DNA of 38,698 nucleotides from an uncultured Gammaproteobacteria bacterium. Its GTDB lineage: Bacteria > Pseudomonadota > Gammaproteobacteria > PS1 > Pseudothioglobaceae. The stretch covers positions 1 through 38,698 of the forward strand of contig CACDVH010000013.1 of assembly GCA_902556205.1 (NCBI GenBank), given 5' to 3'. Shown here in pieces: positions 18,250 through 24,569 of the stretch (positions within the stretch are counted from its first letter, which is position 1; the number at the start of each line of letters is the position of its first letter). The position numbers and the translations under genes were made by a program. Under the pieces are notes generated by a model that was not told the DNA's origin, searched no databases, and saw only the letters and a list, made by a program, of their open reading frames with translations.

Positions 18250-19307
18250 AGATTGTAAATTTTATTAATATTGCCTTAATTAGTTTATTATTAGTTAGTT
18301 GCTCAAAAGTCAGTGATCCAATAAAGGATATTGGATTGGGTAGTCGAAATCTAAATTATCAGGCTGATGAAAAAGTTGACTCTCTTATTATTCCTCCAGA
18401 TCTTACTGAACCAAGCACCCTTCAAGCTTTAACCGAAGTTGAGGAGATTGCAGACGATAATCAAGTTATACAGAGAGTGCAAAATATAGAGATTCAGAGA
18501 GATAAATATCGTCGCTGGCTTTTAGTTGAAATTCCTCCAAGCGATGTTTGGGCACTATCAAAAGAATTTTTTCGCTCTTATGGCTTCAAGATAGAGAAAG
18601 AAAATCAAAAAATTGGACTAATTGAGACTGATTACTTAGAAATCGAGACACAAGTTCCAGATAAGTCATTAGGTGCAATACGCACTGCACTGTCTAAGGC
18701 ATTAAAAACTCAATATGGATTACCTATTGCCGATAAATATAGAATACGAATCGAGCCAACAGATAATCCAATGAAGTCTGAAGTTTATTTGACACTGAGC
18801 TCAATAGGAGAAGTCGTGAGTGGTGCAACTAGAGTTTGGCAGCCAAGGGAAAAAGATGTCGAACTTGAAACAGAGATGCTTCTTAAGTTAATGGTTTTTT
18901 TAGGAAGTGACCGCTCAGATGCAATTTCTAAAATTCAGTCAAATACTACTGAAAATATAACAAAACTAACAGTTGAACTCTCTGAAACAGGTTATGCAAC
19001 CTTAATTTTTCCTTACGATAAAAAGGAATCATGGAAGCTTCTTGGATGGGCTCTTGATGAACTAAGTGTTGATATTGAGGATCGTGATCAGATTCAAGGT
19101 AGTTACTTTATCAATGTAACTCCAAACAAGGGCTTTTTCTCAAAACTTCTTTCAACAGTCTCAATTACAAAAACGTATCAATTAATCCTTAAAGAAGATG
19201 TCAATTCTCAATCTAGAGTAATATTTGTTGATCTCAGTGAAGAAAATAACGAGAAAACCATAAGTTACAGTGCAGAGCTCTTTGATCAAATTGCTTCTAA
19301 GTTTTAA
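18246..19307 (+). CDS. bamC: Outer-membrane assembly lipoprotein BamC
   Basis: BamC (NlpB) is a lipoprotein of the BAM complex that inserts beta-barrel proteins into the outer membrane. The 353-residue protein starts with a signal peptide ending in the lipobox LLVSC (Cys19), after which mature protein begins. An unstructured stretch with LIIPPDLTEPST (about 48-59), typical of BamC, binds BamD in E. coli. Two helix-grip domains are expected in the remaining sequence (about 90-210 and 235-350). Coupling to dapA by ATGA supports the call. Sequence similarity outside the N-terminal motif is modest by eye. Confidence 0.88.
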   Translation: MKIVNFINIALISLLLVSCSKVSDPIKDIGLGSRNLNYQADEKVDSLIIPPDLTEPSTLQALTEVEEIADDNQVIQRVQNIEIQRDKYRRWLLVEIPPSDVWALSKEFFRSYGFKIEKENQKIGLIETDYLEIETQVPDKSLGAIRTALSKALKTQYGLPIADKYRIRIEPTDNPMKSEVYLTLSSIGEVVSGATRVWQPREKDVELETEMLLKLMVFLGSDRSDAISKIQSNTTENITKLTVELSETGYATLIFPYDKKESWKLLGWALDELSVDIEDRDQIQGSYFINVTPNKGFFSKLLSTVSITKTYQLILKEDVNSQSRVIFVDLSEENNEKTISYSAELFDQIASKF

Positions 19308-19339
19308 TTTTTTTTAACAAAAGCTCGATTGTAATAATC

Positions 19340-21238
19340 ATGCTTACAGAAAAACAAATTCAAGACATATCTAATGACGTTACCTTGGTCAATGATTTAT
19401 CAGATGATGATTTAGTTGAATTTTGTAATATAGCAAACCAAAGATATAGGGCTGGTTCTCCCATCATCACTGATGAAAATTATGACTTTATTTTCATTTC
19501 TGAACTAGTTAAAAGATTACCTAATCATCCTTTTTTAAAACAAGTTGAGACTGAGATTGAAGGCTTTTCAGAAGAGAAAATTAGACTTCCTGAGAAAATG
19601 CTTTCAACTGATAAAGCCTATACATGGTTCGAAGTCGAGAAATGGTTAGAGAGAATTTCTAAGTTTTCTGATGAAATTACATTTTCATTAGATGATATTG
19701 TAATTAAAGGAACTGCCAAGCTTGATGGTTTTGCGGGTTATGATGATGGAGTGAAACTCTACACTCGTGGGGATGGAAACAAGGGAAGTGATATTTCAAG
19801 AGTCTTTGAAAGGGGCCTTGGAATTTTAAATGACAGTGAGAGAGGTCAAGGCCCTGGTGAGATAGTCGTTAAGAGAAGTTATTTTGAAAGTCATTTAAGT
19901 AGTCATTTTGAGTATCCAAGAAACTTTCAAGCAAGTTTGATCAAGGAAAAAGAGTTAGATCACTTTGCAAATGATGCAATAAACGCCAAGGCTGCTTTAT
20001 TTGTTCCCTTTAAACAGCTTCCATTTTGGCAGGGCTCTATAAAGGAGTTTAGTAATCAGTTTGCTGAAATAGTCGTTGAATTAGAACATGGCGTAGATTT
20101 TGATATTGATGGAGTGGTTTTTGAAGTAGTCAATCCAGATTTAAAAATTCATATGGGGTCAAATCGAAAATTCCATCGCTGGCAAATTGCTTACAAAGAA
20201 AATAAAGAAAAAGCTCAGGTGAGGGTTATTTCAATCACATCACAAGTTGGAAGAACTGGAAAAATTACTCCCGTTGCGGAGTTAGAGCCAACCCAATTGA
20301 GCGGCGCAACTATTTATAGAGCTACTGGCCATCATTATGGATTGGTTAAAGAGCAAGGCCTTGGCGCTGGAAGCATAGTAGAGTTAACGCGAAGTGGTAT
20401 GGTCATACCGAAAATCAATAAAGTCTTAAAAAAGGCAAAAGTTGAGATTCCTTCTAATTGCCCTAGTTGTGATTCTGATTTAGCTTGGGACTCAGACTTC
20501 CTTATGTGTCCTAACGTTAATTTTTGTCCAGATCAAGTTATTGGGAAAATGATATATTTTTTTAAAATTCTAGCTAATAACGATGGCTTTGGACAGGCAA
20601 CTATCAAAAAGCTATATGAAAATGGTATTCGTCAAGTTAGTGATATTTATCTTCTAGAGATAGATCATATAATGGAAATGGGATTTGGGGAGAAAACCTC
20701 AAAAAATCTCATTGAACAACTCAATAGGTCGCGCCAAGAGAGTATCGAAGATTGGCGTTTTTTGGCTGCTTTTGGTGTACAGAGGCTTGGAATGGGTAAC
20801 TGTGAAAATTTATTAAAAAATTATTCTATTGGAGAAATTTTTGAATTAACAGCAGAAGATATCTCAAGTATTGATGGTTTCGCAGAGCTTACTGCTGATC
20901 AAATTTTTGAAGGCTTAGCCTCTATTAAAGAACAGTATCAAGCGTTGATAAAAGACGGCTTTGAATTAGAAAAAACTCCATTGAAGAATGATAAAAATTT
21001 TAGTGATAACCCATTTCAAAATAAAAAAATTGTTTTTACAGGTGCCATGAGTCATTCACGTTCTGATCTTGAAAAGCAAGCTAAAATGCTTGGTATTTCT
21101 GTTGCTAAGAGCGTTAGCTCAAAAACTGATTTTCTAATTATTGGTGAAAATGTTGGTCAATCCAAAATGAATGATGCAAAAAAGCACAGCATTGAAATCA
21201 TGACTGAGTCTGAATATTTAAAAAAACTGAATACATAG
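19340..21238 (+). CDS. Divergent NAD-dependent DNA ligase (LigA-like)
   Basis: This 632-residue protein has the full domain order of a bacterial NAD-dependent ligase. An Ia-like domain comes first (YRAGSPIITDENYDF, about 36-50). The adenylation domain has the nucleotidyl-lysine motif KLDG (Lys127), TRGDGNKG and DIDGVVFEV. An OB-fold carries QVGRTGKITPVAELEP, and a zinc knuckle carries Cys374, 377, 390 and 396. Helix-hairpin-helix repeats (about 400-545) and a C-terminal BRCT domain (about 550-630) complete it. It departs from housekeeping LigA: the Glu two residues before the catalytic Lys (ExKxDG) is Thr, and many core segments are altered. It could be an accessory paralogue or the only ligase of this genome. 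No gene symbol is assigned for that reason. Confidence 0.85.
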   Translation: MLTEKQIQDISNDVTLVNDLSDDDLVEFCNIANQRYRAGSPIITDENYDFIFISELVKRLPNHPFLKQVETEIEGFSEEKIRLPEKMLSTDKAYTWFEVEKWLERISKFSDEITFSLDDIVIKGTAKLDGFAGYDDGVKLYTRGDGNKGSDISRVFERGLGILNDSERGQGPGEIVVKRSYFESHLSSHFEYPRNFQASLIKEKELDHFANDAINAKAALFVPFKQLPFWQGSIKEFSNQFAEIVVELEHGVDFDIDGVVFEVVNPDLKIHMGSNRKFHRWQIAYKENKEKAQVRVISITSQVGRTGKITPVAELEPTQLSGATIYRATGHHYGLVKEQGLGAGSIVELTRSGMVIPKINKVLKKAKVEIPSNCPSCDSDLAWDSDFLMCPNVNFCPDQVIGKMIYFFKILANNDGFGQATIKKLYENGIRQVSDIYLLEIDHIMEMGFGEKTSKNLIEQLNRSRQESIEDWRFLAAFGVQRLGMGNCENLLKNYSIGEIFELTAEDISSIDGFAELTADQIFEGLASIKEQYQALIKDGFELEKTPLKNDKNFSDNPFQNKKIVFTGAMSHSRSDLEKQAKMLGISVAKSVSSKTDFLIIGENVGQSKMNDAKKHSIEIMTESEYLKKLNT

Positions 21239-21250
21239 AATTTTTTTATA

Positions 21251-21256
21251 TATAAT
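21251..21256 (+). promoter_or_regulatory. Candidate -10 element for the glnK-amtB leader
   Basis: TATAAT lies just after the ligase gene and upstream of all the leader hairpins. The best -35 candidate overlaps the ligase stop region and is poor (CTGAAT at 21227-21232). Transcription starting near 21263 would place every hairpin in the glnK 5' untranslated region. No sigma-54 motif (GG-N10-GC with flanking consensus) was found. Confidence 0.45.
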
Positions 21257-21263
21257 TACTTCA

Positions 21264-21307
21264 ACTTAAATCCGAAGTTGGTTTTAAGTAAAGACATTGA
21301 CGTTTAT
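21264..21307 (+). ncRNA. Candidate upstream ANTAR-target hairpin pair in the glnK leader (module 1)
   Basis: Hairpin A pairs ACTTAAA (21264-21270) with TTTAAGT (21283-21289), then a T-T mismatch and CC/GG around the six-base loop GAAGTT (21274-21279). Two bases later AGAC (21292-21295, pairing AGAC/GTTT with one G-T) closes on the six-base loop ATTGAC (21296-21301), with GTTT at 21302-21305. The second loop has A at position 1 and G at 4, as in ANTAR RNA targets. The first has G at both 1 and 4, an imperfect match. The second hairpin shares bases with the 5' arm of the terminator at 21300-21338, so both cannot form at once. Confidence 0.5.
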
Positions 21308-21338
21308 TTGGGAATTTCCCCAGGTAAGCGTTTTTTTT
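21300..21338 (+). terminator. Rho-independent terminator-like hairpin 1 in the glnK leader
   Basis: A 13-pair stem (5' arm 21300-21312, 3' arm 21319-21331, three G-T pairs) around the loop AATTTC is followed by eight T (21331-21338). It could end ligase transcription. Because the only visible promoter is upstream, it could also be the first of two attenuators in the glnK leader. Confidence 0.75.
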
Positions 21339-21340
21339 CG

Positions 21341-21377
21341 TCAGTTTAAAGATGAGCTGAACTGGTATAGAAGCCCG
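21341..21377 (+). ncRNA. Candidate ANTAR-target hairpin pair overlapping the glnK attenuator (module 2)
   Basis: P1: TCAGTTT (21341-21347) pairs with GAGCTGA (21354-21360), seven pairs including two G-T, around the hexaloop AAAGAT. P2: GGT (21364-21366) pairs with GCC (21373-21375), with one further C-G pair after a mismatch, around the hexaloop ATAGAA (21367-21372). Both loops are AxxGxx. One to three bases separate the hairpins. P2 uses bases of the 5' arm of the terminator at 21369-21411, the arrangement by which ANTAR proteins block termination. A candidate ANTAR protein is encoded at 23204-23806. The P2 stem is short, so the call rests on layout and loop match. Confidence 0.65.
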
Positions 21378-21411
21378 CTACTTTCTTGAAGGTAGCGGGC
21401 TTCTTTGTTTA
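21369..21411 (+). terminator. Strong terminator-like hairpin 2 directly before glnK (candidate attenuator)
   Basis: Sixteen pairs (5' arm 21369-21384, 3' arm 21389-21404, one G-T) enclose the loop CTTG and are followed by TTTGTTT. The hairpin ends 25 bases before the glnK start codon, leaving room for the ribosome site GGAG (21419-21422) but not for a promoter. Its position inside the leader therefore argues for regulated read-through. Confidence 0.85.
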
Positions 21412-21429
21412 TAACATTGGAGTAATAAT

Positions 21430-21774
21430 ATGAAAATGATAACAGCTTACATTCAGCCAAAAAGACTGGATAGCGTGAGACAAGTTCTTTCAGAAATTGA
21501 TATTAATGGTGTTTCTGTTACAGAAGTAAAGGGGTTTGGAAGACAAAAAGGTCACACTGAGCTCTACAGAGGTGCAGAGTATGTGGTTGAGTTCCTACCT
21601 AAAGTTAAATTAGAAATTGCGATTACCGATGAGCAAGTTGATGAAGTCATTGAAACCATCAGTTCTGCTTGCAAAATTAATGGTGGAAAGATCGGCGATG
21701 GCAAAATTTTTGTTACAAGTCTAGAACAGGTTGTTCGTATTCGTACGGGCGAGTCTGGTCCAGAGGCACTATAG
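21430..21774 (+). CDS. glnK: Nitrogen regulatory protein P-II (GlnK/GlnB)
   Basis: PII proteins are trimeric sensors of ATP/ADP, 2-oxoglutarate and, through uridylylation, glutamine. GlnK binds and closes the AmtB ammonium channel. The 114-residue protein has the T-loop with the modifiable Tyr51 (RGAEYVVEF), the GFGRQKGHTELYRG signature (35-48) and the B-loop GGKIGDGKIFV. A C-terminal RIRTGE segment follows. It precedes amtB by nine bases with GGAG ahead of each start, the conserved glnK-amtB operon. Its leader carries two terminator-like hairpins and ANTAR-type stem loops instead of a recognisable NtrC/sigma-54 promoter. GlnK rather than GlnB is inferred from the amtB linkage. Confidence 0.96.
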   Translation: MKMITAYIQPKRLDSVRQVLSEIDINGVSVTEVKGFGRQKGHTELYRGAEYVVEFLPKVKLEIAITDEQVDEVIETISSACKINGGKIGDGKIFVTSLEQVVRIRTGESGPEAL

Positions 21775-21783
21775 GAGTAGGAA

Positions 21784-22998
21784 ATGGAAAATCAAATATT
21801 AGAATTACAGTATGCAATTGATACTTTTTACTTTTTAGTAATGGGCGCACTTGTGATGTGGATGGCAGCTGGCTTTTCAATGCTAGAAGCTGGATTGGTA
21901 AGGAGCAAAAATACCGCTGAAATACTCACTAAAAATATTGGTCTTTTTGCTATTGCTTGCACTATGTACATGGTCTATGGTTATGACTTGATGTATGGCG
22001 GCGGAGCATTCCTTTCGGGGATTAGTGGACAAGGTGAGACCTATTCAAATGCTTCTGACTTCTACTTTCAGGTGGTCTTTGTTGCAACAGCAATGTCAAT
22101 TGTTTCTGGTGCGGTAGCTGAGAGAATGAAATTATTTACTTTTTTTGCTTTCGCAGTAATCTTTACCACCATTATTTATCCTCTTGAGGGCTCTTGGACT
22201 TGGGGCGGTAATGATGTTTTTGGTCTTTACAACCTAGGAGACTTTGGTTTTTATGACTTTGCAGGATCTGGAATTGTTCATATGGCTGGAGCTGCAGCGG
22301 CAATTGCTGGCGTAATGATCCTTGGCCCTAGAAAAGGAAAATATGACAAGGATGGCAACTCAAAACCAATCTTGGGTGCAAATCTCCCATTAGCTACATT
22401 AGGAACGTTTATCCTATGGTTGGGTTGGTTTGGATTTAATGGTGGATCAGTTCTAGCAATGGCAAGTAAAGAGAGTGCTGATGCAGTAGCTATGGTTTTT
22501 GTTAATACAAATGCTGCGGCTGCTGGAGGCGTAATTGCCGCACTAGTTTTTGCTAAACTGTGGTTTGGTAAGGCAGACTTAACTATGACATTAAATGGTG
22601 CATTAGCAGGCCTGGTTGCTATTACTGCAGGACCTGATACGCCGAGTACTTTGGCTGCTGCTTTGATTGGAGCAGTTGGTGGTGTAATCGTTGTTCTATC
22701 TATTGTTTGGCTGGATCGTAAACTTAAGATAGATGATCCTGTTGGTGCTATTTCAGTGCATGGTGTTGTCGGTTTATGGGGTCTCTTAGCAGTGCCATTG
22801 ACTAATGCCGATGTCTCATTTTCTGGACAAATAGTTGGAGCCTTAACAATCTTTGTGTGGGTATTTGTTGCTTCAATGTTAGTTTGGCTTGCACTAAAAT
22901 CTCTAATTGGGATTCGCGTATCGGATGACGAAGAAGAGTCTGGAGTTGACATTTCTGAATGTGGAATGGAGGCTTACCCAGAGTTTGTAACGAAATAA
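21784..22998 (+). CDS. amtB: Ammonium transporter
   Basis: AmtB forms trimeric inner-membrane channels for ammonium/ammonia uptake and is gated by GlnK. The 404-residue protein has about eleven membrane helices. Signatures include MLEAGLVRSKN near the N-terminus, DFAGSGIVHMAGA with the first pore His, and GWFGFNGGSVLA. SVHGVVGLWG carries the second pore His. No long cleavable signal is obvious. Its neighbours are glnK upstream, a terminator directly after the stop, and an ANTAR regulator gene 205 bases downstream. A 224-codon open frame on the opposite strand inside this gene is a shadow. Identification is secure. Confidence 0.98.
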   Translation: MENQILELQYAIDTFYFLVMGALVMWMAAGFSMLEAGLVRSKNTAEILTKNIGLFAIACTMYMVYGYDLMYGGGAFLSGISGQGETYSNASDFYFQVVFVATAMSIVSGAVAERMKLFTFFAFAVIFTTIIYPLEGSWTWGGNDVFGLYNLGDFGFYDFAGSGIVHMAGAAAAIAGVMILGPRKGKYDKDGNSKPILGANLPLATLGTFILWLGWFGFNGGSVLAMASKESADAVAMVFVNTNAAAAGGVIAALVFAKLWFGKADLTMTLNGALAGLVAITAGPDTPSTLAAALIGAVGGVIVVLSIVWLDRKLKIDDPVGAISVHGVVGLWGLLAVPLTNADVSFSGQIVGALTIFVWVFVASMLVWLALKSLIGIRVSDDEEESGVDISECGMEAYPEFVTK

Positions 22999-23002
22999 AT
23001 AA

Positions 23003-23038
23003 ATGGCATCAATTTTCAAGTTGATGCCATCCATTTTT
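23003..23038 (+). terminator. Rho-independent terminator after amtB
   Basis: ATGGCATCAA (23003-23012) pairs perfectly with TTGATGCCAT (23021-23030) around an eight-base loop and is followed shortly by five T (23034-23038). It begins four bases after the amtB stop codon. Confidence 0.8.
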
Positions 23039-23072
23039 GTGCAATTTGATGAAATGGATAAAGAATGACTTG

Positions 23073-23114
23073 GCTGGTGGTTTCTCTCCTAATTTTCCAC
23101 CAGCTATAGTTTTT
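23073..23114 (+). terminator. Second hairpin with T run between amtB and the ANTAR gene
   Basis: GCTGGTGG (23073-23080) pairs with CCACCAGC (23097-23104) across a 16-base pyrimidine-rich loop; TTTTT follows at 23110-23114. It may be a back-up terminator for amtB, part of the leader of the ANTAR gene, or an operator-like inverted repeat. A TATATT at 23172-23177 is the nearest -10-like element to the ANTAR start codon. Confidence 0.45.
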
Positions 23115-23203
23115 AATTAACTCTCATATTAATGTACCTTGAAACCAGCGCTAAATTCTTTGCTTATCGGGTATATTATTGTTGCTACTAATATTATTTA
23201 ACT

Positions 23204-23806
23204 ATGAAAAAAAATTCAATGAATCAGTCAGCTCTCAAAATTATACTTGTTGACGAAAATATGGGCCGTTCTGCTATTTTAAGACGCGCTCTTCAAGACA
23301 AGGGTCATGAGGTAATAAGCCGTTTAGAAGAGAGCGAAAATCTTGCAAACAGTAATGAAATTACCCATGCAGATGTGGTGATTGTCAATGCAGATATTCC
23401 TGATGAAGCTGTTTTTGCGAATTTAAGGGATGTCAATAAAACAAAACCTAAGCCAATTGTTATGTTTACGGAGTCATCAGAAGAGGATATGGCTGGAACG
23501 GCAATCAAGTCAGGAGTCAATGCTTACATTGTTGATGGACTAGAAGAAAAAAGAGTTCAGCCAATTATTGACGTTGCTATTGCTCGTTTCAGAGAGTTTC
23601 AGGCTTTAAAAGATGAGCTAGACGCTACAAGAAGTCAGCTGGCTGAGCGTAAATCAATTGAAAAAGCTAAAGGCCTTCTGATGAAACATAAAAAAATTAC
23701 TGAGGATGAGGCTTATCAGTCTCTTAGAAAAATGGCAATGGACAAAAATAAGCGAATTTCAGAAGTTGCTGATGGCATTATTAGTGCTTTTGAACTCTTA
23801 GGATAA
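23204..23806 (+). CDS. ANTAR-domain antiterminator response regulator (NasT-like)
   Basis: This 200-residue protein has an N-terminal receiver-like domain (about 11-125), a short coiled-coil linker (about 130-150) and a C-terminal ANTAR RNA-binding domain (about 147-200; ERKSIEKAKGLLMKH, then DEAYQSLRKMAM). ANTAR proteins bind paired hexaloop hairpins and prevent transcription termination, commonly in nitrogen metabolism. AIKSGVNAYIVDG resembles NasT proteins. The position of the phosphoacceptor Asp, four residues before the Pro of NADIP, is Asn62; Asp64 is close by. No cognate kinase or NasS gene is adjacent. The obvious target is the glnK leader 1.8 kb upstream. A start at the sixth codon (23219) is possible. 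Confidence 0.92.
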   Translation: MKKNSMNQSALKIILVDENMGRSAILRRALQDKGHEVISRLEESENLANSNEITHADVVIVNADIPDEAVFANLRDVNKTKPKPIVMFTESSEEDMAGTAIKSGVNAYIVDGLEEKRVQPIIDVAIARFREFQALKDELDATRSQLAERKSIEKAKGLLMKHKKITEDEAYQSLRKMAMDKNKRISEVADGIISAFELLG

Positions 23807-23811
23807 GAAAT

Positions 23812-24132
23812 TTATGAGTTTTTTCTCGAGGTTTTTTCATCATGTCCAGAAACTCCAAATCGTCTAGCTAGTTCGGCCTCAATCTCTTCAATTTGAATAT
23901 TCTCATGGCGAAGAAGAACTAATAGATGAAACCATAAGTCGGCTACTTCATGAATCACCTCTTTTCTTCCTTCCTCATTAACTGCATTAATGACCTCTTC
24001 AGACTCTTCACTAATCTTTTCTAAAATTGAACTTGCCCCTTTGCTGTATAGAGAAGAGACGTAGGATTGATCACTGGAAGCAGATTTTCTTTCTTCTAAA
24101 ATTTTCTCCAGTTTATTTAAAATACTATCCAT
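23812..24132 (-). CDS. hisE: Phosphoribosyl-ATP pyrophosphatase
   Basis: HisE hydrolyses phosphoribosyl-ATP to phosphoribosyl-AMP and pyrophosphate, the second step of histidine synthesis. It is a small all-alpha MazG-like enzyme of 106 residues. The metal-binding helix pattern ILEKISEESEEVINA (about 33-47) and HEVADLWFHLLVLL (about 61-74) are present. It overlaps the 3' end of hisI by eight bases, so the two activities are encoded by separate coupled genes, unlike the hisIE fusion of enteric bacteria. It converges on the ANTAR gene with a five-base gap. Confidence 0.96.
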   Translation of the reverse strand: MDSILNKLEKILEERKSASSDQSYVSSLYSKGASSILEKISEESEEVINAVNEEGRKEVIHEVADLWFHLLVLLRHENIQIEEIEAELARRFGVSGHDEKTSRKNS

Positions 24133-24505
24133 AAATATCTTTTGGATCTTTAATTACATTGGAAATGACTTTCCATTCGTTATCATCTAGTTTGTTAAAG
24201 AAGCATCTGGCTCTTCCTGTATGGCAAGCAATCCCACCATTTTGATTAACTTTAATTAGGACAACGTCCTGATCACAATCTGTAAAAATTTCGATAATGT
24301 CTTGGTAGTTGCCTGACTCTTCACCTTTAAACCAAAGCTTTTTTCTTGATCTTGAGAAATATACAGCTTTTTTTGTCTCAATACTTAAATCCAAGGCTTC
24401 TTTATTCATCCATGCCATCATAAGGATTTCATTTGAAGAATAGTCCTGAGTGATTACAGGAACTAGGCCCTTTTCATTAAATTGAATGGTATCTTGAGGT
24501 TTCAT
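24125..24505 (-). CDS. hisI: Phosphoribosyl-AMP cyclohydrolase
   Basis: HisI opens the adenine ring of phosphoribosyl-AMP, the third step of histidine synthesis, using zinc. The 126-residue protein has MMAWMNKEALDLSIET (about 29-44), the FSRSRKKLWFKGEESGN motif and the zinc/magnesium ligands in TDCDQDVVLIKV. Cysteines of GIACHTGRARCFF are also conserved. It overlaps hisE by eight bases. No other his genes are nearby, so histidine genes are dispersed. It follows prfB on the same strand with a 64-base gap, but cotranscription is not established. Confidence 0.97.
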   Translation of the reverse strand: MKPQDTIQFNEKGLVPVITQDYSSNEILMMAWMNKEALDLSIETKKAVYFSRSRKKLWFKGEESGNYQDIIEIFTDCDQDVVLIKVNQNGGIACHTGRARCFFNKLDDNEWKVISNVIKDPKDIYG

Positions 24506-24569
24506 TTTTAGTTATTTATTTTTTAATTTAATTTTACAGTTGGATTCTGGGGGAATTGATAGTATTTAA

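Noticed and set aside
21240-21429. Sigma-54/NtrC promoter for glnK-amtB
   Set aside because: No GG-N10-GC pair with the flanking consensus was found; a GG at 21364 lacks GC at the right distance.
21240-21429. Glutamine (glnA-type) riboswitch in the glnK leader
   Set aside because: A CCGAAG string recalls part of that motif, but the other conserved blocks and the pseudoknot layout are not seen. The ANTAR-type reading explains more of the structure.
22278-22952. A 224-codon open frame opposite amtB
   Set aside because: It lies wholly within a clear ammonium transporter gene on the other strand, is Pro/Ala/Thr-rich in a way expected of an antisense shadow, and has no family features.
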